DNA from: Desulfobulbus alkaliphilus | GTDB taxonomy: Bacteria > Desulfobacterota > Desulfobulbia > Desulfobulbales > Desulfobulbaceae | Assembly: GCF_016918545.1 (NCBI RefSeq) | Contig: NZ_JAFFQC010000010.1 | Span: forward strand, 1 to 64,000 | Direction: 5' to 3' | DNA: 64,000 nt | Part shown: piece after piece, positions 44,663 through 54,416 of the stretch | How positions within the stretch are numbered: the first letter of the stretch is position 1 | How the letters are laid out: the number at the start of each line of letters is the position of its first letter | Position numbers and translations under genes: made by a program | The notes under the pieces: model-generated | Seen by the model: only the letters and a program-made list of their open reading frames with translations | What the model was told of the DNA's origin: nothing | The model's database searches: none

Positions 44663-47050
44663 ATGGCCATGGGTTCCCAACAGCTCGCTGACGATTACGG
44701 ACAACTCAAGGATTTCCTTGAATTATATCCCAATATCAGCCTTATCAAAACAGATGGCCAGCCACCTGACCATTACGAACTGGAATACCGGCTTAAAGGA
44801 TATGTCAAGGACGCTGACAATGCCGTTTCCATTGAAACCACCCATAGAGTCCGTATCAGTCTTCCTTTTGGCTATCCTCACTTCGCGCCCGTAGCCAAAC
44901 CGCTCACCCCCTGTTTTCATCCGGATTTTGATCCAGCCGCCATTCGCATTGCCGACCAATGGCAGAAGAATCCATCCCTACCCGATCTTGTCCTGTATAT
45001 AGGCGAGATGATCAGCGGCAATATCTATACTCTTGACGATCCCTTTAATCTGGAAGCTGCTGAATGGTACAAGGCCAATCAGCAGCACCTCCCTCTGGAT
45101 ACCCTCAATATCGCTGAAATCGAAGAGTCCGACATCGGCCTCGACAGTCTCGTTGATGACACCTTTGCTTCGTTGGGTTTGGAAAACGACACCTTTCTCG
45201 ATCCTGAGCGTACCGTCGGCCCCGCGGACATACAGCAGATCCGTGACCTGCTTGCAGAAAACCGCATCTTCACCGCCAACAGACTGCTGGCGGACATGCC
45301 GCCTGCTCCTCATTTTGAGGATCGGGAAGAAATACAGCAAAACATCGGAAAAACACTGCGCAAAACCGATCAGCTTTTCAAACTGGCCGAACAGCTTGAA
45401 GACATGGGCAAACTCGATGAGGCCCTTGAAGTCGTCAACGATCTGTCGGCTGTGGCTGCCGATGCTCCCGGAGCCGAGGCGCTGGGTGATCGAATCCGTC
45501 AATCGATGCAACTCGCCCAGTCGGTTGGCAGTCTTGACAAAGGAAAAGAATCCGCCAAAGCCACAACAGCAGTTCGGCCCGTACCGCCAAGCGAAAAATC
45601 ACTGCCAGCGAAAAAAAAGAGCAAACCTGATTTTTTCTCGCCGGGCATATCCTTTAAACCCCTGCTTGCCATCATGCTCGTCCTCGGGTTATGCATCGGT
45701 GCCATCTCTCTGTACTTCAAGGATCAGAATATTCTCAGTCAATTCCAGGCAAATATCCTGAGAAGCCAATTGCTGATCGACAAACAGCAGTTTGATGCTG
45801 CCCGGGAAACACTCGCCGCAGCCCAGTCAGCTCTTGCCGAGTTGACCATCTTGCGATATCGCAAGCCTGCCCTGGAAAAAGAACTCTCAACCCTGTTGAA
45901 CATGCCGGCACTCCAGGAAGGCTTACAGGGACGCGTTTTTTTCCAGGGAGAATATATCCCCTTTGCGACCGCGACCGCGCTGAGCGAACTGACGGTGTTG
46001 ACCGACCAGGCGCAGATGCTTGTCGATCAGGATAAAATCGCCGAAGCTCTCACCCTCTATCGCCAGGCCGAGGATCATGCCAACCACCATGATATCGACA
46101 TTCATCAACTCGGCATCCCGGAACAAATCAAGGCACTGGAACTGCGCCTGGCGCTCATTTCCGCCGAGCAGGCCGAACGGGTGCAAAACTGGGACGAGGC
46201 AGCAGCCTCGTATCGCAGGGCGCTCCAGATTTCCCAACAGATTACCGATCTTGGCACCGCAAGTGAAATTACGGACCGGTTAACCGCTGCCACCTTTCGC
46301 CACGAACTTGACCTGTCCAGGAAAGCCTTTACTCAGTCGCAATGGCAGGAGACCATACGATTTCTCGAACATGCCCAGCAGACCATTACCAACAATCCCG
46401 ATGTAGTTGATGCACAGGATCGCCAGGACCTGCATCGACTTCTGGTCAATGCCCAACTCTACAGCATTCTCTCGACAGCCCGGATGGCATACCAGGAAAA
46501 GGACTGGCAGCTTGCCATCGACGAATACCAGCAGGCCCTCAATCTGCTGGCCCGCGAGTCCGATAACCTGCGGGATGCCGTGGGTGAATCAATGACCAAG
46601 ATCGAAAAGACCCTGATGCTGGTCAAAGTTGCTCAAATTCAGGACAAAATTCTTCTTGCCGAACGAAATGATGATCTGGCCCGGGCGATTATGCATGGTA
46701 AACAGGCCGAGCGACTGATTCGCGCCAGCGTTTTTACCGCTGACGAGGATGTCAGGCATATATTGCGCAGGATAGGGGACAAAATACAAGCGAATGAGAA
46801 ACAACTGGCCTTCGACGAAAAAATCGCCTGGCTTGAGGAAAACTACGAATCAATATTTCGAACCCACTACCCTACGTTTCAAGGCTCCCGACTTTCACAA
46901 CCCACGGCCAGATTCCTGAAACAGCTGGACGGGGCCATAGTCTTCACCCTCAGCTGCGTAGAGCGCAGCAGGGGCAGTTCGTCCAAGCTGGAGCTGGATT
47001 ATATGTTTGATGAGAAGACCGGTACCTGGTCCATTTATCATGGCCGATAA
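44663..47050 (+). CDS. Membrane protein with an N-terminal ubiquitin-conjugating (E2-like) fold and TPR-like C-terminus
   Basis: The 795-residue protein has three parts. Residues 1-140 read like an E2/RWD fold: HYELEYRLKG, then RISLPFGYPHFAPVAKPLTP, CFHPDFDPAAIRIADQW, LVLYIGEMISG and DDPFNLEAAEWYKANQ, which correspond position by position to the YPxxP, HPN, LxxLLxxI and PLNxxAA segments of E2 enzymes. The catalytic cysteine site (ICL in E2s) is IRI here, so it is probably a non-catalytic (UEV-like) version. A linker and coiled coil (about 145-325) lead to a transmembrane helix (LLAIMLVLGLCIGAISLYF, about 334-353). The rest (355-795) is helical and TPR-like (QVLDQDKIAEALTLYRQAED type). Function unknown. 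AGGA precedes the ATG by 7 bases. Confidence 0.8.
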   Translation: MAMGSQQLADDYGQLKDFLELYPNISLIKTDGQPPDHYELEYRLKGYVKDADNAVSIETTHRVRISLPFGYPHFAPVAKPLTPCFHPDFDPAAIRIADQWQKNPSLPDLVLYIGEMISGNIYTLDDPFNLEAAEWYKANQQHLPLDTLNIAEIEESDIGLDSLVDDTFASLGLENDTFLDPERTVGPADIQQIRDLLAENRIFTANRLLADMPPAPHFEDREEIQQNIGKTLRKTDQLFKLAEQLEDMGKLDEALEVVNDLSAVAADAPGAEALGDRIRQSMQLAQSVGSLDKGKESAKATTAVRPVPPSEKSLPAKKKSKPDFFSPGISFKPLLAIMLVLGLCIGAISLYFKDQNILSQFQANILRSQLLIDKQQFDAARETLAAAQSALAELTILRYRKPALEKELSTLLNMPALQEGLQGRVFFQGEYIPFATATALSELTVLTDQAQMLVDQDKIAEALTLYRQAEDHANHHDIDIHQLGIPEQIKALELRLALISAEQAERVQNWDEAAASYRRALQISQQITDLGTASEITDRLTAATFRHELDLSRKAFTQSQWQETIRFLEHAQQTITNNPDVVDAQDRQDLHRLLVNAQLYSILSTARMAYQEKDWQLAIDEYQQALNLLARESDNLRDAVGESMTKIEKTLMLVKVAQIQDKILLAERNDDLARAIMHGKQAERLIRASVFTADEDVRHILRRIGDKIQANEKQLAFDEKIAWLEENYESIFRTHYPTFQGSRLSQPTARFLKQLDGAIVFTLSCVERSRGSSSKLELDYMFDEKTGTWSIYHGR

Positions 47051-47097
47051 GGGGGATAGGGTCTGCATCGACTTGCCGAGGCGGTCAGTCGATCCTG

Positions 47098-48069
47098 TCA
47101 AATCAAAAACCTGAACTTACCTTTTCCCAGCAGATTGTGCAGATGAAGAATGCCAACCAGTAAGCCCTGACCGTCAATCACCGCCAAAACAGTTATTTCA
47201 TGTTCCTGCATGAGACTCAAGGCATCGGCGGCCATGACCGTGCCGGTAATGGCTACCGGATCCTGGGTCATCACCAGATCCAGCGTTCCATTCTCAACAG
47301 CGCCACTGGATGAAAGAAATCTCCTGATATCACCATCGGTGACTATACCTTCGAGGGCACCAGATTCCGAGACGATGAAGACAGCTCCAAGGTTTTTCCG
47401 GTTCAATTCTGCTATGGCGGACTCCATGGTTGCCTCCCTCCCCACCACGGGCACCTTGTCGCCAGTGAGCATGACCTCCCTGACCGCCACTTTCAGACGT
47501 TCGCCAAGACTGCCTCCTGGATGATTGCGGCGGAAATCCTCGGCACGAAATTGTTTCCTGTTCAGCAAAACAACCGCCAGGGCATCTCCCAGAGCCAATG
47601 TTGCGGTGGTGGACGTGGTCGGTGCTAAACCCAGTGGGCAGGCTTCCCTGGGGACAGCTGTATTCAAGGTCACTTCTGCATGCCGGCCAAGCCGTGATGC
47701 AGGATTGCCGCAAAGCGCAATCACAGGGATAGCACGTTCTTGTAAACTTCCCAACAACGTGTTCAATTCCGCTGTTTCGCCGGAGTAGGAAATGGCGAGC
47801 ACCACGTCTGTCGATGCCACCATGCCTAGATCGCCATGCATGGCTTCCACCGGATGGAGAAAAAAAGATGGGGTTCCGGTCGAATTGAGTGTCGCTGCAA
47901 TCTTTTGACCTACCAGTCCGGACTTGCCGATACCTGTGACCACGAGTCGACTGGGGCAGGCCATGATCATATCGATGGCCTGTTCAAATTCCTGCCCAAG
48001 GTGGTCTCGGACCGCCTGGATCCCCTCAGCCTCAATAGCTAAGACCTCTTTTGCCAATGCGGTGGTCAC
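47098..48069 (-). CDS. kdsD: Arabinose-5-phosphate isomerase KdsD
   Basis: This enzyme converts ribulose-5-phosphate to arabinose-5-phosphate, the first step of Kdo synthesis for lipopolysaccharide. The 323-residue protein has a SIS domain (RLVVTGIGKSGLVGQKIAAT near residue 41, SYSGETAELNTLL near 94, GLAPTTSTTATLALGDALAV near 146) and two CBS domains (from about 205). GTG at 48069 is the start, with GGAGG 7 bases upstream. At this length with paired CBS domains it fits KdsD better than GutQ-like variants. A full-length repeat lies about 115 bases upstream. Confidence 0.96.
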   Translation of the reverse strand: MTTALAKEVLAIEAEGIQAVRDHLGQEFEQAIDMIMACPSRLVVTGIGKSGLVGQKIAATLNSTGTPSFFLHPVEAMHGDLGMVASTDVVLAISYSGETAELNTLLGSLQERAIPVIALCGNPASRLGRHAEVTLNTAVPREACPLGLAPTTSTTATLALGDALAVVLLNRKQFRAEDFRRNHPGGSLGERLKVAVREVMLTGDKVPVVGREATMESAIAELNRKNLGAVFIVSESGALEGIVTDGDIRRFLSSSGAVENGTLDLVMTQDPVAITGTVMAADALSLMQEHEITVLAVIDGQGLLVGILHLHNLLGKGKFRFLI

Positions 48070-48183
48070 TGGTACACCTCCAGATCAACAACCAAACGTC
48101 CTCTTAAATTCCCCGCAATCATGATGGTCAGTTCTCTCTTCAGTTCACCCTGGGAAAGAGGGCGACACAGGTCAAAGCAGAAT

Positions 48184-48402
48184 CCTGGATCCGTGAGCGT
48201 TCGTCCGTGCGTCAGCTTTGTTGTTCGTGACCGTTCGATTAAAGTACACTTTATCGGAAGGTTACGGGCAATGAAGATGGCGTGCGGACGGACGCCCCGA
48301 AGGGCGGCTGGTGAAGGTTATCTTCAAGGATTCTGCTGCAATTATACTGTGAGTTACAGCAAGATATATCCAAAATAAGAGCCCAGCCGTCACGGATTCA
48401 GG
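48184..48402 (+). repeat. Dispersed TIR-bounded repeat, full-length copy (219 bp), reference copy
   Basis: It begins CCTGGATCCGTGAGCG and ends CCGTCACGGATTCAGG. Inside are the near-palindrome (CGATTAAAGT and ACTTTATCGG arms), the hairpin CGCCCCGAAGGGCGG, an A/T-rich stretch (GCAATTATACTG) and AGATATATCCAAAA. Flanking 5-mers are AGAAT and TGAAT, a 4-of-5 match. It fills the gap between the kdsD start and the birA stop. Confidence 0.93.
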
Positions 48403-48469
48403 TGAATGCAACCTGCTCCAAACTTGGATTGAAGTTGTTGTCAACCGCTCAACAACACCCCAGATGTTT

Positions 48470-49204
48470 TCAGGAACTGATGCGAAGCTGGCCCCCGATA
48501 ATATGATGCTTCACACCCTGTGCATCCAGCAGGCAGTACCGGCCAGTGTGATCTATTCCTGATCCAATACCAAACAGGGAGGTCGACCCTGCCGTGTACT
48601 CAATCTTTTTCCCGAGAAGATAATCATATTGCTGCCACTGATGGAGAAGGGAGGACGCCTCTTTGCCTAAGGCGACCACAGCCCCCTTGATCGCAGCGAG
48701 AAGGGTCTGCAATAAGGAGGCAAGATCTTCTTCCTTGCCGGTGTGGGTAAAAAGGCTTGTCACCAATGGTTGCAGATCTTCGGGGAAATCCTCGAGCCGG
48801 ACATTGACATTCAGGCCCACACCAATGATCACACCGCTGGCCAGGGGATCACCTGGGGGACCAACAGAGTTTTCACAGAGTATTCCAGCTAGTTTACGAC
48901 CCTGGAGATAAATATCATTGGGCCATTTCAAGCGAGGATGAAGCGATAAATGTGCCGCGATCACCTGGCAACAGGCGAGCCCAGTGACCAGGGTAACCAA
49001 AGGCAGTCGGGCTACATCAAATTTTGGCCGCAAAAGCAGGGAAAAATAGAGCCCCCCGGGAGGAGAGCTGAAACGTCTTCCATGCTGCCCACGACCCGCG
49101 GATTGTTGACCAGCCTGGACAACGGTGCCATCGGGATACCCTTGTCGCATCAGGTCAAAGGCAATGCGATTGGTGGAGTCGGTTTGATCGTAAAAGATAA
49201 TCAC
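48470..49204 (-). CDS. birA: Biotin--[acetyl-CoA-carboxylase] ligase
   Basis: This enzyme adenylates biotin and attaches it to carrier proteins. The 244-residue protein has the catalytic TDSTNRIAFDLM near residue 7, QQSAGRGQHGRRFSSPPGGL near 33 (GRGQHGR binds biotinyl-AMP), and LKWPNDIYLQGRKLAGIL near 93, where the lysine is catalytic, followed by IIGVGLNVN near 126. The N-terminal DNA-binding domain of E. coli BirA is absent, so it does not act as a repressor. The start codon is GTG. Confidence 0.94.
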   Translation of the reverse strand: MIIFYDQTDSTNRIAFDLMRQGYPDGTVVQAGQQSAGRGQHGRRFSSPPGGLYFSLLLRPKFDVARLPLVTLVTGLACCQVIAAHLSLHPRLKWPNDIYLQGRKLAGILCENSVGPPGDPLASGVIIGVGLNVNVRLEDFPEDLQPLVTSLFTHTGKEEDLASLLQTLLAAIKGAVVALGKEASSLLHQWQQYDYLLGKKIEYTAGSTSLFGIGSGIDHTGRYCLLDAQGVKHHIIGGQLRISS

Positions 49205-49341
49205 GGTATGTTGAAGAGAAGTACTGTTGGCCTGCCGGAGCGAGATGTTCTTGCCTCAATACACAACCTCCCGTTCATGCACCTATGCAACCGGCCTTAT
49301 GCAGAGGGCTGAAAAAGGAAGCCTCTCTGGGCTACCGGTGA

Positions 49342-49395
49342 CCTGCATCCGTGAGCATTATCCTGAAACAAGAGTCTGGCCGTCACGGATTCAGG
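49342..49395 (+). repeat. Dispersed repeat, nearly minimal copy (54 bp)
   Basis: CCTGCATCCGTGAGCA runs after 22 bases into GGCCGTCACGGATTCAGG. The hairpin is gone. Flanks are GGTGA and GGAGA (4 of 5). The region 49205-49736 otherwise holds only the dsr terminator. Confidence 0.8.
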
Positions 49396-49507
49396 GGAGA
49401 AAGATCGCCTGACCCGGACCAGAAGCCCAGCGCTCCACTTGTACACAGGTACACTGCCGGGATGATGCCATCCATAACCAACTGTTTTCCCTGAGGAACA
49501 CGATAAC

Positions 49508-49539
49508 AAAAAAAGCAGAGATTCATAGAGAATCTCTGC
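49508..49539 (-). terminator. Rho-independent terminator of the dsrABD genes
   Basis: On the minus strand GCAGAGATTC pairs with GAATCTCTGC around TCTAT (49515-49539), followed by a run of seven T (49508-49514). It lies about 200 bases past the dsrD stop, in line with a transcript ending there. Confidence 0.9.
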
Positions 49540-49736
49540 TTGCTCACATATGGCCTGACTGATGAGGATACTTCTGTGCTGGTCCAGGAGATGGCCTCAG
49601 GCTTCACCCCTGTTCATGCCCAGGTCTTACCGCATCGCCCATGCAAGTTCCATGGCAGCTGTTTGCAGATTTTCAACATGTTCGCAGGTCTGCTGTGACG
49701 TCTGCAGCTTACGGCCCCTGCAGGGTTCATCTTTTT

Positions 49737-49967
49737 TTACTTTTCCTCATTCTGAATACGAGAAGGAATGGCATACATGGTGGTGGATCCCGAGGACCAG
49801 AACATCAGCAGACCTTCTCTGACCATCTCGTTGGCGATATTTTTGATTTCCCGCGGTTTGGCATCCGGGTCGCAGGCGTAAAAGTCCTTGATATACAACT
49901 GCGGTTTCGGGGACTTGGTGGCTTTTTCTACTATTGCCTTTTTTAAATCTTCTTTACTCAGTGCCAT
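49737..49967 (-). CDS. dsrD: DsrD, dissimilatory sulfite reductase accessory protein
   Basis: The 76-residue winged-helix protein begins MALSKEDLKKAIVEKATKSP and continues KPREIKNIANEMVREGLLMFWSSGSTTMYAIP, the family pattern. DsrD raises DsrAB activity allosterically; the gene is a marker of reductive-type (sulfate/sulfite reducing or disproportionating) organisms. The ATG at 49967 follows AGGAG; the longer frame (50018) reaches into the dsrB-dsrD spacer and matches nothing. It is 77 bases behind dsrB. Confidence 0.97.
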   Translation of the reverse strand: MALSKEDLKKAIVEKATKSPKPQLYIKDFYACDPDAKPREIKNIANEMVREGLLMFWSSGSTTMYAIPSRIQNEEK

Positions 49968-50044
49968 AATGCGCTCCTGGAAGGTGGATAAAACACAAAA
50001 TTGATCGGCTCTGGACACCAGAGCCGATCAAGGATCATCAGGTC

Positions 50045-51187
50045 TTACTTGTTGGTATAGGCGGCAGTATGACTGGTGTATTTGAACTGAGTGCTGGTCC
50101 GCCAGGTATCATAGGCCAGTCGATAATCATCGATGGATTTCTCCGTGAACGGAAGACCGGTTTTCTCGAAGAATTTCTCCCAGCTAATACGCTCCGCCCA
50201 TTCACCCAGACGCTCATATTTTTTGGCGTCTTTTTCATAGGCTACGAGGATTTGGCGAACACACTCGACGGTTTCCGGCCAGCGCGGGGTGGTGTTGGGC
50301 AGGAAGGGGACCACCAGTTTAGAGAATTTCGGGGCCGAACGGGCGTTGGAGACCTTGCCGCCGACCAGGATGGCAATACCGTCTCCTTCCGCATCCGCCA
50401 TCGGCAAGGCCGGGCACATGGTATAGCAGTTTCCGCAGAACATGCACCGCTCGGCATTGATCTGCACGGATTTGATTTCTTCACCGTTGACAATGGCCTT
50501 GGCCGGCTTGACCGCGCCGAGCGGACAGGAGGCGATGGCCAGGGGCAACTCACAGACACCGGTGATGCGGGCGTGATCGATCATCGGTGGCTTACGATGC
50601 ACTCCGAGGATAGCGATGTCAGAAGCATGAACCGCGCCACACATGTTCAGGCAGCAGGCCAGGGCAATACGGACCTGGGCCGGCAAAGTCATGGAGCCGA
50701 AATATTCGAACAGATCGTCCATGACCGCTTTCACCGGTCCGGAGGCGTCGGTGGCCGGGGTATGGCAATGGATCCAGCCCTGGGTATGGACAACGTTGGT
50801 CACACCGGCACCGGTCCCGCCGATAGGAAATTTGTTGCCATAGCTCTTGATGGTCTCCTTGAGCGGAGCGACTTTTTCGAAGGCATCCACCATGAACTCA
50901 ATGTTGTTTCTGGTGGTGAAGCGGACGAAGCCGTCACAGTGCTTGTCGGCGATGTCACAGATATCGCGGACATAATTAACAGAAACCAGTCGGGGAGAAC
51001 CACAGCGAACGGTAAAAACTTTAGCACCGGTCTCGGATACATGCACCAAGACGCCAGGCTCAAGGATCTCGTGATAGAGCCATTTGCCCTTGTTTTCTTT
51101 GATCACCGGCGGTAGGAAATCGCCGTAATAGCGCGGTCCCAAGTCGGAAATCCGACCTTCCATAGGATTCTTCGGATCGTAACCCAT
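50045..51187 (-). CDS. dsrB: Dissimilatory sulfite reductase subunit beta
   Basis: With DsrA this siroheme/[4Fe-4S] enzyme reduces sulfite to the DsrC-bound trisulfide in sulfate respiration. The 380-residue protein has [19 protein letters not shown] near residue 178 (first cluster cysteines) and a ferredoxin insertion, [19 protein letters not shown] near 245. The N-terminal sequence ([20 protein letters not shown] near residue 17) is typical of the reductive type. It lies 46 bases after dsrA. Confidence 0.98.
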   Translation of the reverse strand: MGYDPKNPMEGRISDLGPRYYGDFLPPVIKENKGKWLYHEILEPGVLVHVSETGAKVFTVRCGSPRLVSVNYVRDICDIADKHCDGFVRFTTRNNIEFMVDAFEKVAPLKETIKSYGNKFPIGGTGAGVTNVVHTQGWIHCHTPATDASGPVKAVMDDLFEYFGSMTLPAQVRIALACCLNMCGAVHASDIAILGVHRKPPMIDHARITGVCELPLAIASCPLGAVKPAKAIVNGEEIKSVQINAERCMFCGNCYTMCPALPMADAEGDGIAILVGGKVSNARSAPKFSKLVVPFLPNTTPRWPETVECVRQILVAYEKDAKKYERLGEWAERISWEKFFEKTGLPFTEKSIDDYRLAYDTWRTSTQFKYTSHTAAYTNK

Positions 51188-51233
51188 GAGTATATCTCCT
51201 TATAAATAATTCCGTTAGCGTAAATGGTCTCGA

Positions 51234-52520
51234 TCAGGCTGCGTGACGCCTTCTGTATTCCTCGATATCACGATCCCAGCCACCTTCGACTTCCTCTTCC
51301 TTCCAGAAGACATACGGGTTGGAGCGTGGCTCCTTGACATGTTGTGGCATGGGCTCAACTTCCATGACGCTGAGGAAGGTCGGGAGACCGACACGCTGCA
51401 TGGTCTCGCCGACACGCTCACGGTTCTTGCCAACTTCCATCCACCAGTCCCATACCTTCTCGATCACGTCGACCACTTCCTCGAAATCATTCTCTTTGTT
51501 CACTTCGACAAAGGGGACGACCAGAGTGGAGAACTGGGCACCGTCGAGAATGGGCGCTTTGGCACCGATGAGGATGCTGGCGCCTTTCTGGAGACCGGGA
51601 CGCAGGGCGCGGGGCAGGACGTTGATGCAATGCATGCAGCGGGTACATTCAGAGTCATCGATCTTCAGCTCGTTGCCTTCCATCCACATACACTGGGTCG
51701 GGCAAAGGTCGATAACCTCCGCCTGAATGTCGAATGGACCCCAGTCGCGGCCTTTATGGGAACCACCATTGGAGGGATATTCAGGATCATTGGCGATGTA
51801 TTTCTGTACCGCGGCCTGATCGATACGGATGTTGTCCTTCCAGGTACCAATCACGGAGAAATCGGAACGGGCGATGGCGGCAACACAGTCGTTGGGGCAG
51901 GCGGAAAATTTGAATTTAAACTTATAGGGGAAGGCCGGGCGATGGATTTCATCCTGATAGCGCTGGGTCAGGCTGTTGCAGACCTCCTGAGCATCAAAGC
52001 AGGCCCATTCGCAACGGGATTCGCCCAGGCAACAGGACGGGGTACGCAGGTTGGAACCGGAGCCGCCAAGATCCTGCTTGAGATCATGGGTCAGGTCCCA
52101 GAACAGGGGTTCGAGATTCTCGGTGCGGGTGCCGAGGAAGATCATGTCCCCGGTGGAGCCATGCATGTTGGTGACGCCGGAGCCATATTTCTCCCACAGG
52201 TCCATCAGGGCGCGGAGGTTCTCGGTGGAGTAGTACAGACCCGAGGGCTGGGCTATACGCACGGTATGAAAATGCTCAACACCGGGAAACTGTTTGGGGA
52301 CATCCGAATAGCGGCCGACGATACCACCGCCATACCCGAAAACACCAACGATACCACCATGCTTCCAATGGGTGATCCGATCCTTGAATGAAAGCTCAAG
52401 CTGGCCAAGGATGTCCCAGACCTCGGGCTTGGTCTCGGCCTGCTGCTTGAGGTCAGTGACGAAACTCGGCCATGGACCTTTTTCCAGTTCGTCCAATAGA
52501 GGCGTTTCATGCTTTGCCAT
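51234..52520 (-). CDS. dsrA: Dissimilatory sulfite reductase subunit alpha
   Basis: The 428-residue protein is the catalytic partner of DsrB. TPSCCLGESRCEWACFDAQE near residue 172 holds cysteines that ligate the siroheme-coupled [4Fe-4S] cluster. SECTRCMHCINVLPRALRPG near residue 288 belongs to the ferredoxin domain. FRVIDDSEC-type binding and the length are normal for reductive DsrA. AGGAGG stands just upstream of the ATG. It is the first gene of dsrABD, preceded by 268 bases of intergenic DNA containing a promoter candidate. Confidence 0.98.
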   Translation of the reverse strand: MAKHETPLLDELEKGPWPSFVTDLKQQAETKPEVWDILGQLELSFKDRITHWKHGGIVGVFGYGGGIVGRYSDVPKQFPGVEHFHTVRIAQPSGLYYSTENLRALMDLWEKYGSGVTNMHGSTGDMIFLGTRTENLEPLFWDLTHDLKQDLGGSGSNLRTPSCCLGESRCEWACFDAQEVCNSLTQRYQDEIHRPAFPYKFKFKFSACPNDCVAAIARSDFSVIGTWKDNIRIDQAAVQKYIANDPEYPSNGGSHKGRDWGPFDIQAEVIDLCPTQCMWMEGNELKIDDSECTRCMHCINVLPRALRPGLQKGASILIGAKAPILDGAQFSTLVVPFVEVNKENDFEEVVDVIEKVWDWWMEVGKNRERVGETMQRVGLPTFLSVMEVEPMPQHVKEPRSNPYVFWKEEEVEGGWDRDIEEYRRRHAA

Positions 52521-52644
52521 CAGTGTTCCTCCTAAAGAGTATGTGGGTTAAATGAACCTGTAAATTTAAGTAACCTGAACAAGAATTGCACGTCAATACA
52601 GGCAGGAGCGCACAATATCAAATTGAATGCTCATTCAGAGGGCG

Positions 52645-52673
52645 AGCATAAACGCCTGACAGATCTTTGTCAA
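52645..52673 (-). promoter_or_regulatory. Probable sigma-70 promoter of dsrABD
   Basis: On the minus strand TTGACA (52668-52673) is followed after 17 bases by TATGCT (52645-52650). The -35 is perfect and the -10 matches 4 of 6. It would leave a leader of about 120 bases before dsrA and separate its control from pgi upstream. Confidence 0.55.
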
Positions 52674-52788
52674 CAAAAAATCATAAGCCATTGTCCCGCC
52701 ATGAAAAGCGTCCCTGTGACCACATACAATACAGGAGCTTGGTAACCACATGGGACCAATCCTCTGACCACTGGTCCACATTCCTGTC

Positions 52789-54387
52789 TCAGAGCAGCCC
52801 AGCCTCGCGCAGCAGAGTCTCTTCGATCGGATCAACATCAGCGGTTTCAGAATCACCACGCATGCGGTGTAACAACCGGCCGGCCAGCACTTTGCCCAAC
52901 TGCACCCCCTCCTGGTCAAAGGAATTGATGTTCCAGCAGAAACCCTGAAAGGCAATGCGATGTTCGTACATGGCCAGCAGTTCCCCCATGGTTCGCGGAG
53001 TCAGTCGGTCCGCGATGAGTATGGAACTCGGCCGATTGCCGGCAAAGGTGCGGGCCGGATTGGGGTCTTTCCTGCCTAAGGCCAGGGCAAGGGACTGGGC
53101 CAGCATGTTGGCGATCAATTTCTGCTGGGAACCGGTGCCCTCCACTTCGACATCGGCACCATACTGACTGGAGCGAAAACCGATGAATTCCGCGGGAACA
53201 ATTTCGGTTCCCTGGTGGAGTAACTGGTAAAAAGCGTGTTGACCGTTGGTCCCAGGTTCACCCCAGACAATCGGACCGGTTTGCCATTGCACCAGATGGC
53301 CTGCACGGGTGACCGACTTGCCGTTACTCTCCATGTCGCATTGCTGCAGGTGGGCCGGAAAACGGGACAAAGCCTGGCTGTAGGGGAGAATCGCCACCGT
53401 GGCATGGCCGAGAAAATTATGGTTCCAGATCCCCAGAAGCGCCATGAGCAGCGGGATGTTGGCCCGGATATCCGCCTCTTCCGCCGCCTGATCCATGGCC
53501 TGAGCACCCTGGAGCAGTTCGATGACGGCATCGTATCCCAGGGCAAACCCCAGGGCCACGGCCCCGACCATTGAGGTCGCCGAATAGCGTCCGCCGATAT
53601 AATCATACATGTACAACGAGGTGAGATAGCGGGAGGGATCATCCATGGGGCCGCCTTCCCCGGTGACCGCGACCAGGTGAAGGGCCGGATCAAGCCCTGC
53701 CTGCTGCAAGGCCGCCCGTATCAACTGTTCATTGGTTCGTGTTTCCAGGGTTGTCCCGCTTTTTGAAACAATGTTGAACAGGGTCGTTGACAGGTCCAGG
53801 TCCCGCAGGACTTCAGCCGCATCATCGGGATCGACATTGGCGATGAACCGGACCGACCGACCGGGCCGGCGGTATGCCTGCAAAGCCAGGCACAGGGCTC
53901 GTGGCCCCAGATCGGACCCGCCAATACCTACCTGCACCATGGTGGTAAACGCTTCACCCTGTCCATTGACAATACGTCCGTCTTCCAGGGAATCGAGAAA
54001 AACCCGCAGCTTGGCCAGCTCTGCTTTTGCCCTGGCACTCGCCTCCGGTGCGCAGGGTCGCTCGCCGAAAACATCCCTGGAGGCGGTATGCAGCACCTGA
54101 CGATTTTCACTCTCATACCCCTCGATCCGGTTGAGCACAGCCCCTTTTTTCATGGCGATGAAGGTCTCGACCAATCCTGCCTCATCCGCCAGTTCCTGCA
54201 AAGCAGTGAGGACATCTGCGTTCACACGCTGGGTACCGTATAGGAAATCAAACCCCAGCATCGATGACTTGAAGGTGCTCATCCGTTGCGGGGACAGTCC
54301 GTTGACAGCTGTCAGGTCGTGGGAATTTTTGGCCAGTCCGGTCAGCCGACTAAAAGCGCGGTAGGTGGAAAAATCATGAAACTGCAT
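52789..54387 (-). CDS. pgi: Glucose-6-phosphate isomerase
   Basis: This enzyme interconverts glucose-6-phosphate and fructose-6-phosphate. The 532-residue protein has MVQVGIGGSDLGPRALCLAL near residue 151, FNIVSKSGTTLETRTNEQLI near 205 (phosphate-binding SKS), GGRYSATSMVGAVALGFALG near 269, GEPGTNGQHAFYQLLHQG near 377 (catalytic His), and the catalytic lysine region FDQEGVQLGKVLAGRLL near the C-terminus. AGGAGGATCC precedes the ATG. rpe lies 29 bases upstream on the same strand, which links sugar-phosphate steps. Confidence 0.97.
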   Translation of the reverse strand: MQFHDFSTYRAFSRLTGLAKNSHDLTAVNGLSPQRMSTFKSSMLGFDFLYGTQRVNADVLTALQELADEAGLVETFIAMKKGAVLNRIEGYESENRQVLHTASRDVFGERPCAPEASARAKAELAKLRVFLDSLEDGRIVNGQGEAFTTMVQVGIGGSDLGPRALCLALQAYRRPGRSVRFIANVDPDDAAEVLRDLDLSTTLFNIVSKSGTTLETRTNEQLIRAALQQAGLDPALHLVAVTGEGGPMDDPSRYLTSLYMYDYIGGRYSATSMVGAVALGFALGYDAVIELLQGAQAMDQAAEEADIRANIPLLMALLGIWNHNFLGHATVAILPYSQALSRFPAHLQQCDMESNGKSVTRAGHLVQWQTGPIVWGEPGTNGQHAFYQLLHQGTEIVPAEFIGFRSSQYGADVEVEGTGSQQKLIANMLAQSLALALGRKDPNPARTFAGNRPSSILIADRLTPRTMGELLAMYEHRIAFQGFCWNINSFDQEGVQLGKVLAGRLLHRMRGDSETADVDPIEETLLREAGLL

Positions 54388-54416
54388 GGATCCTCCTTTG
54401 GTCCCGGGGCGGAGAC

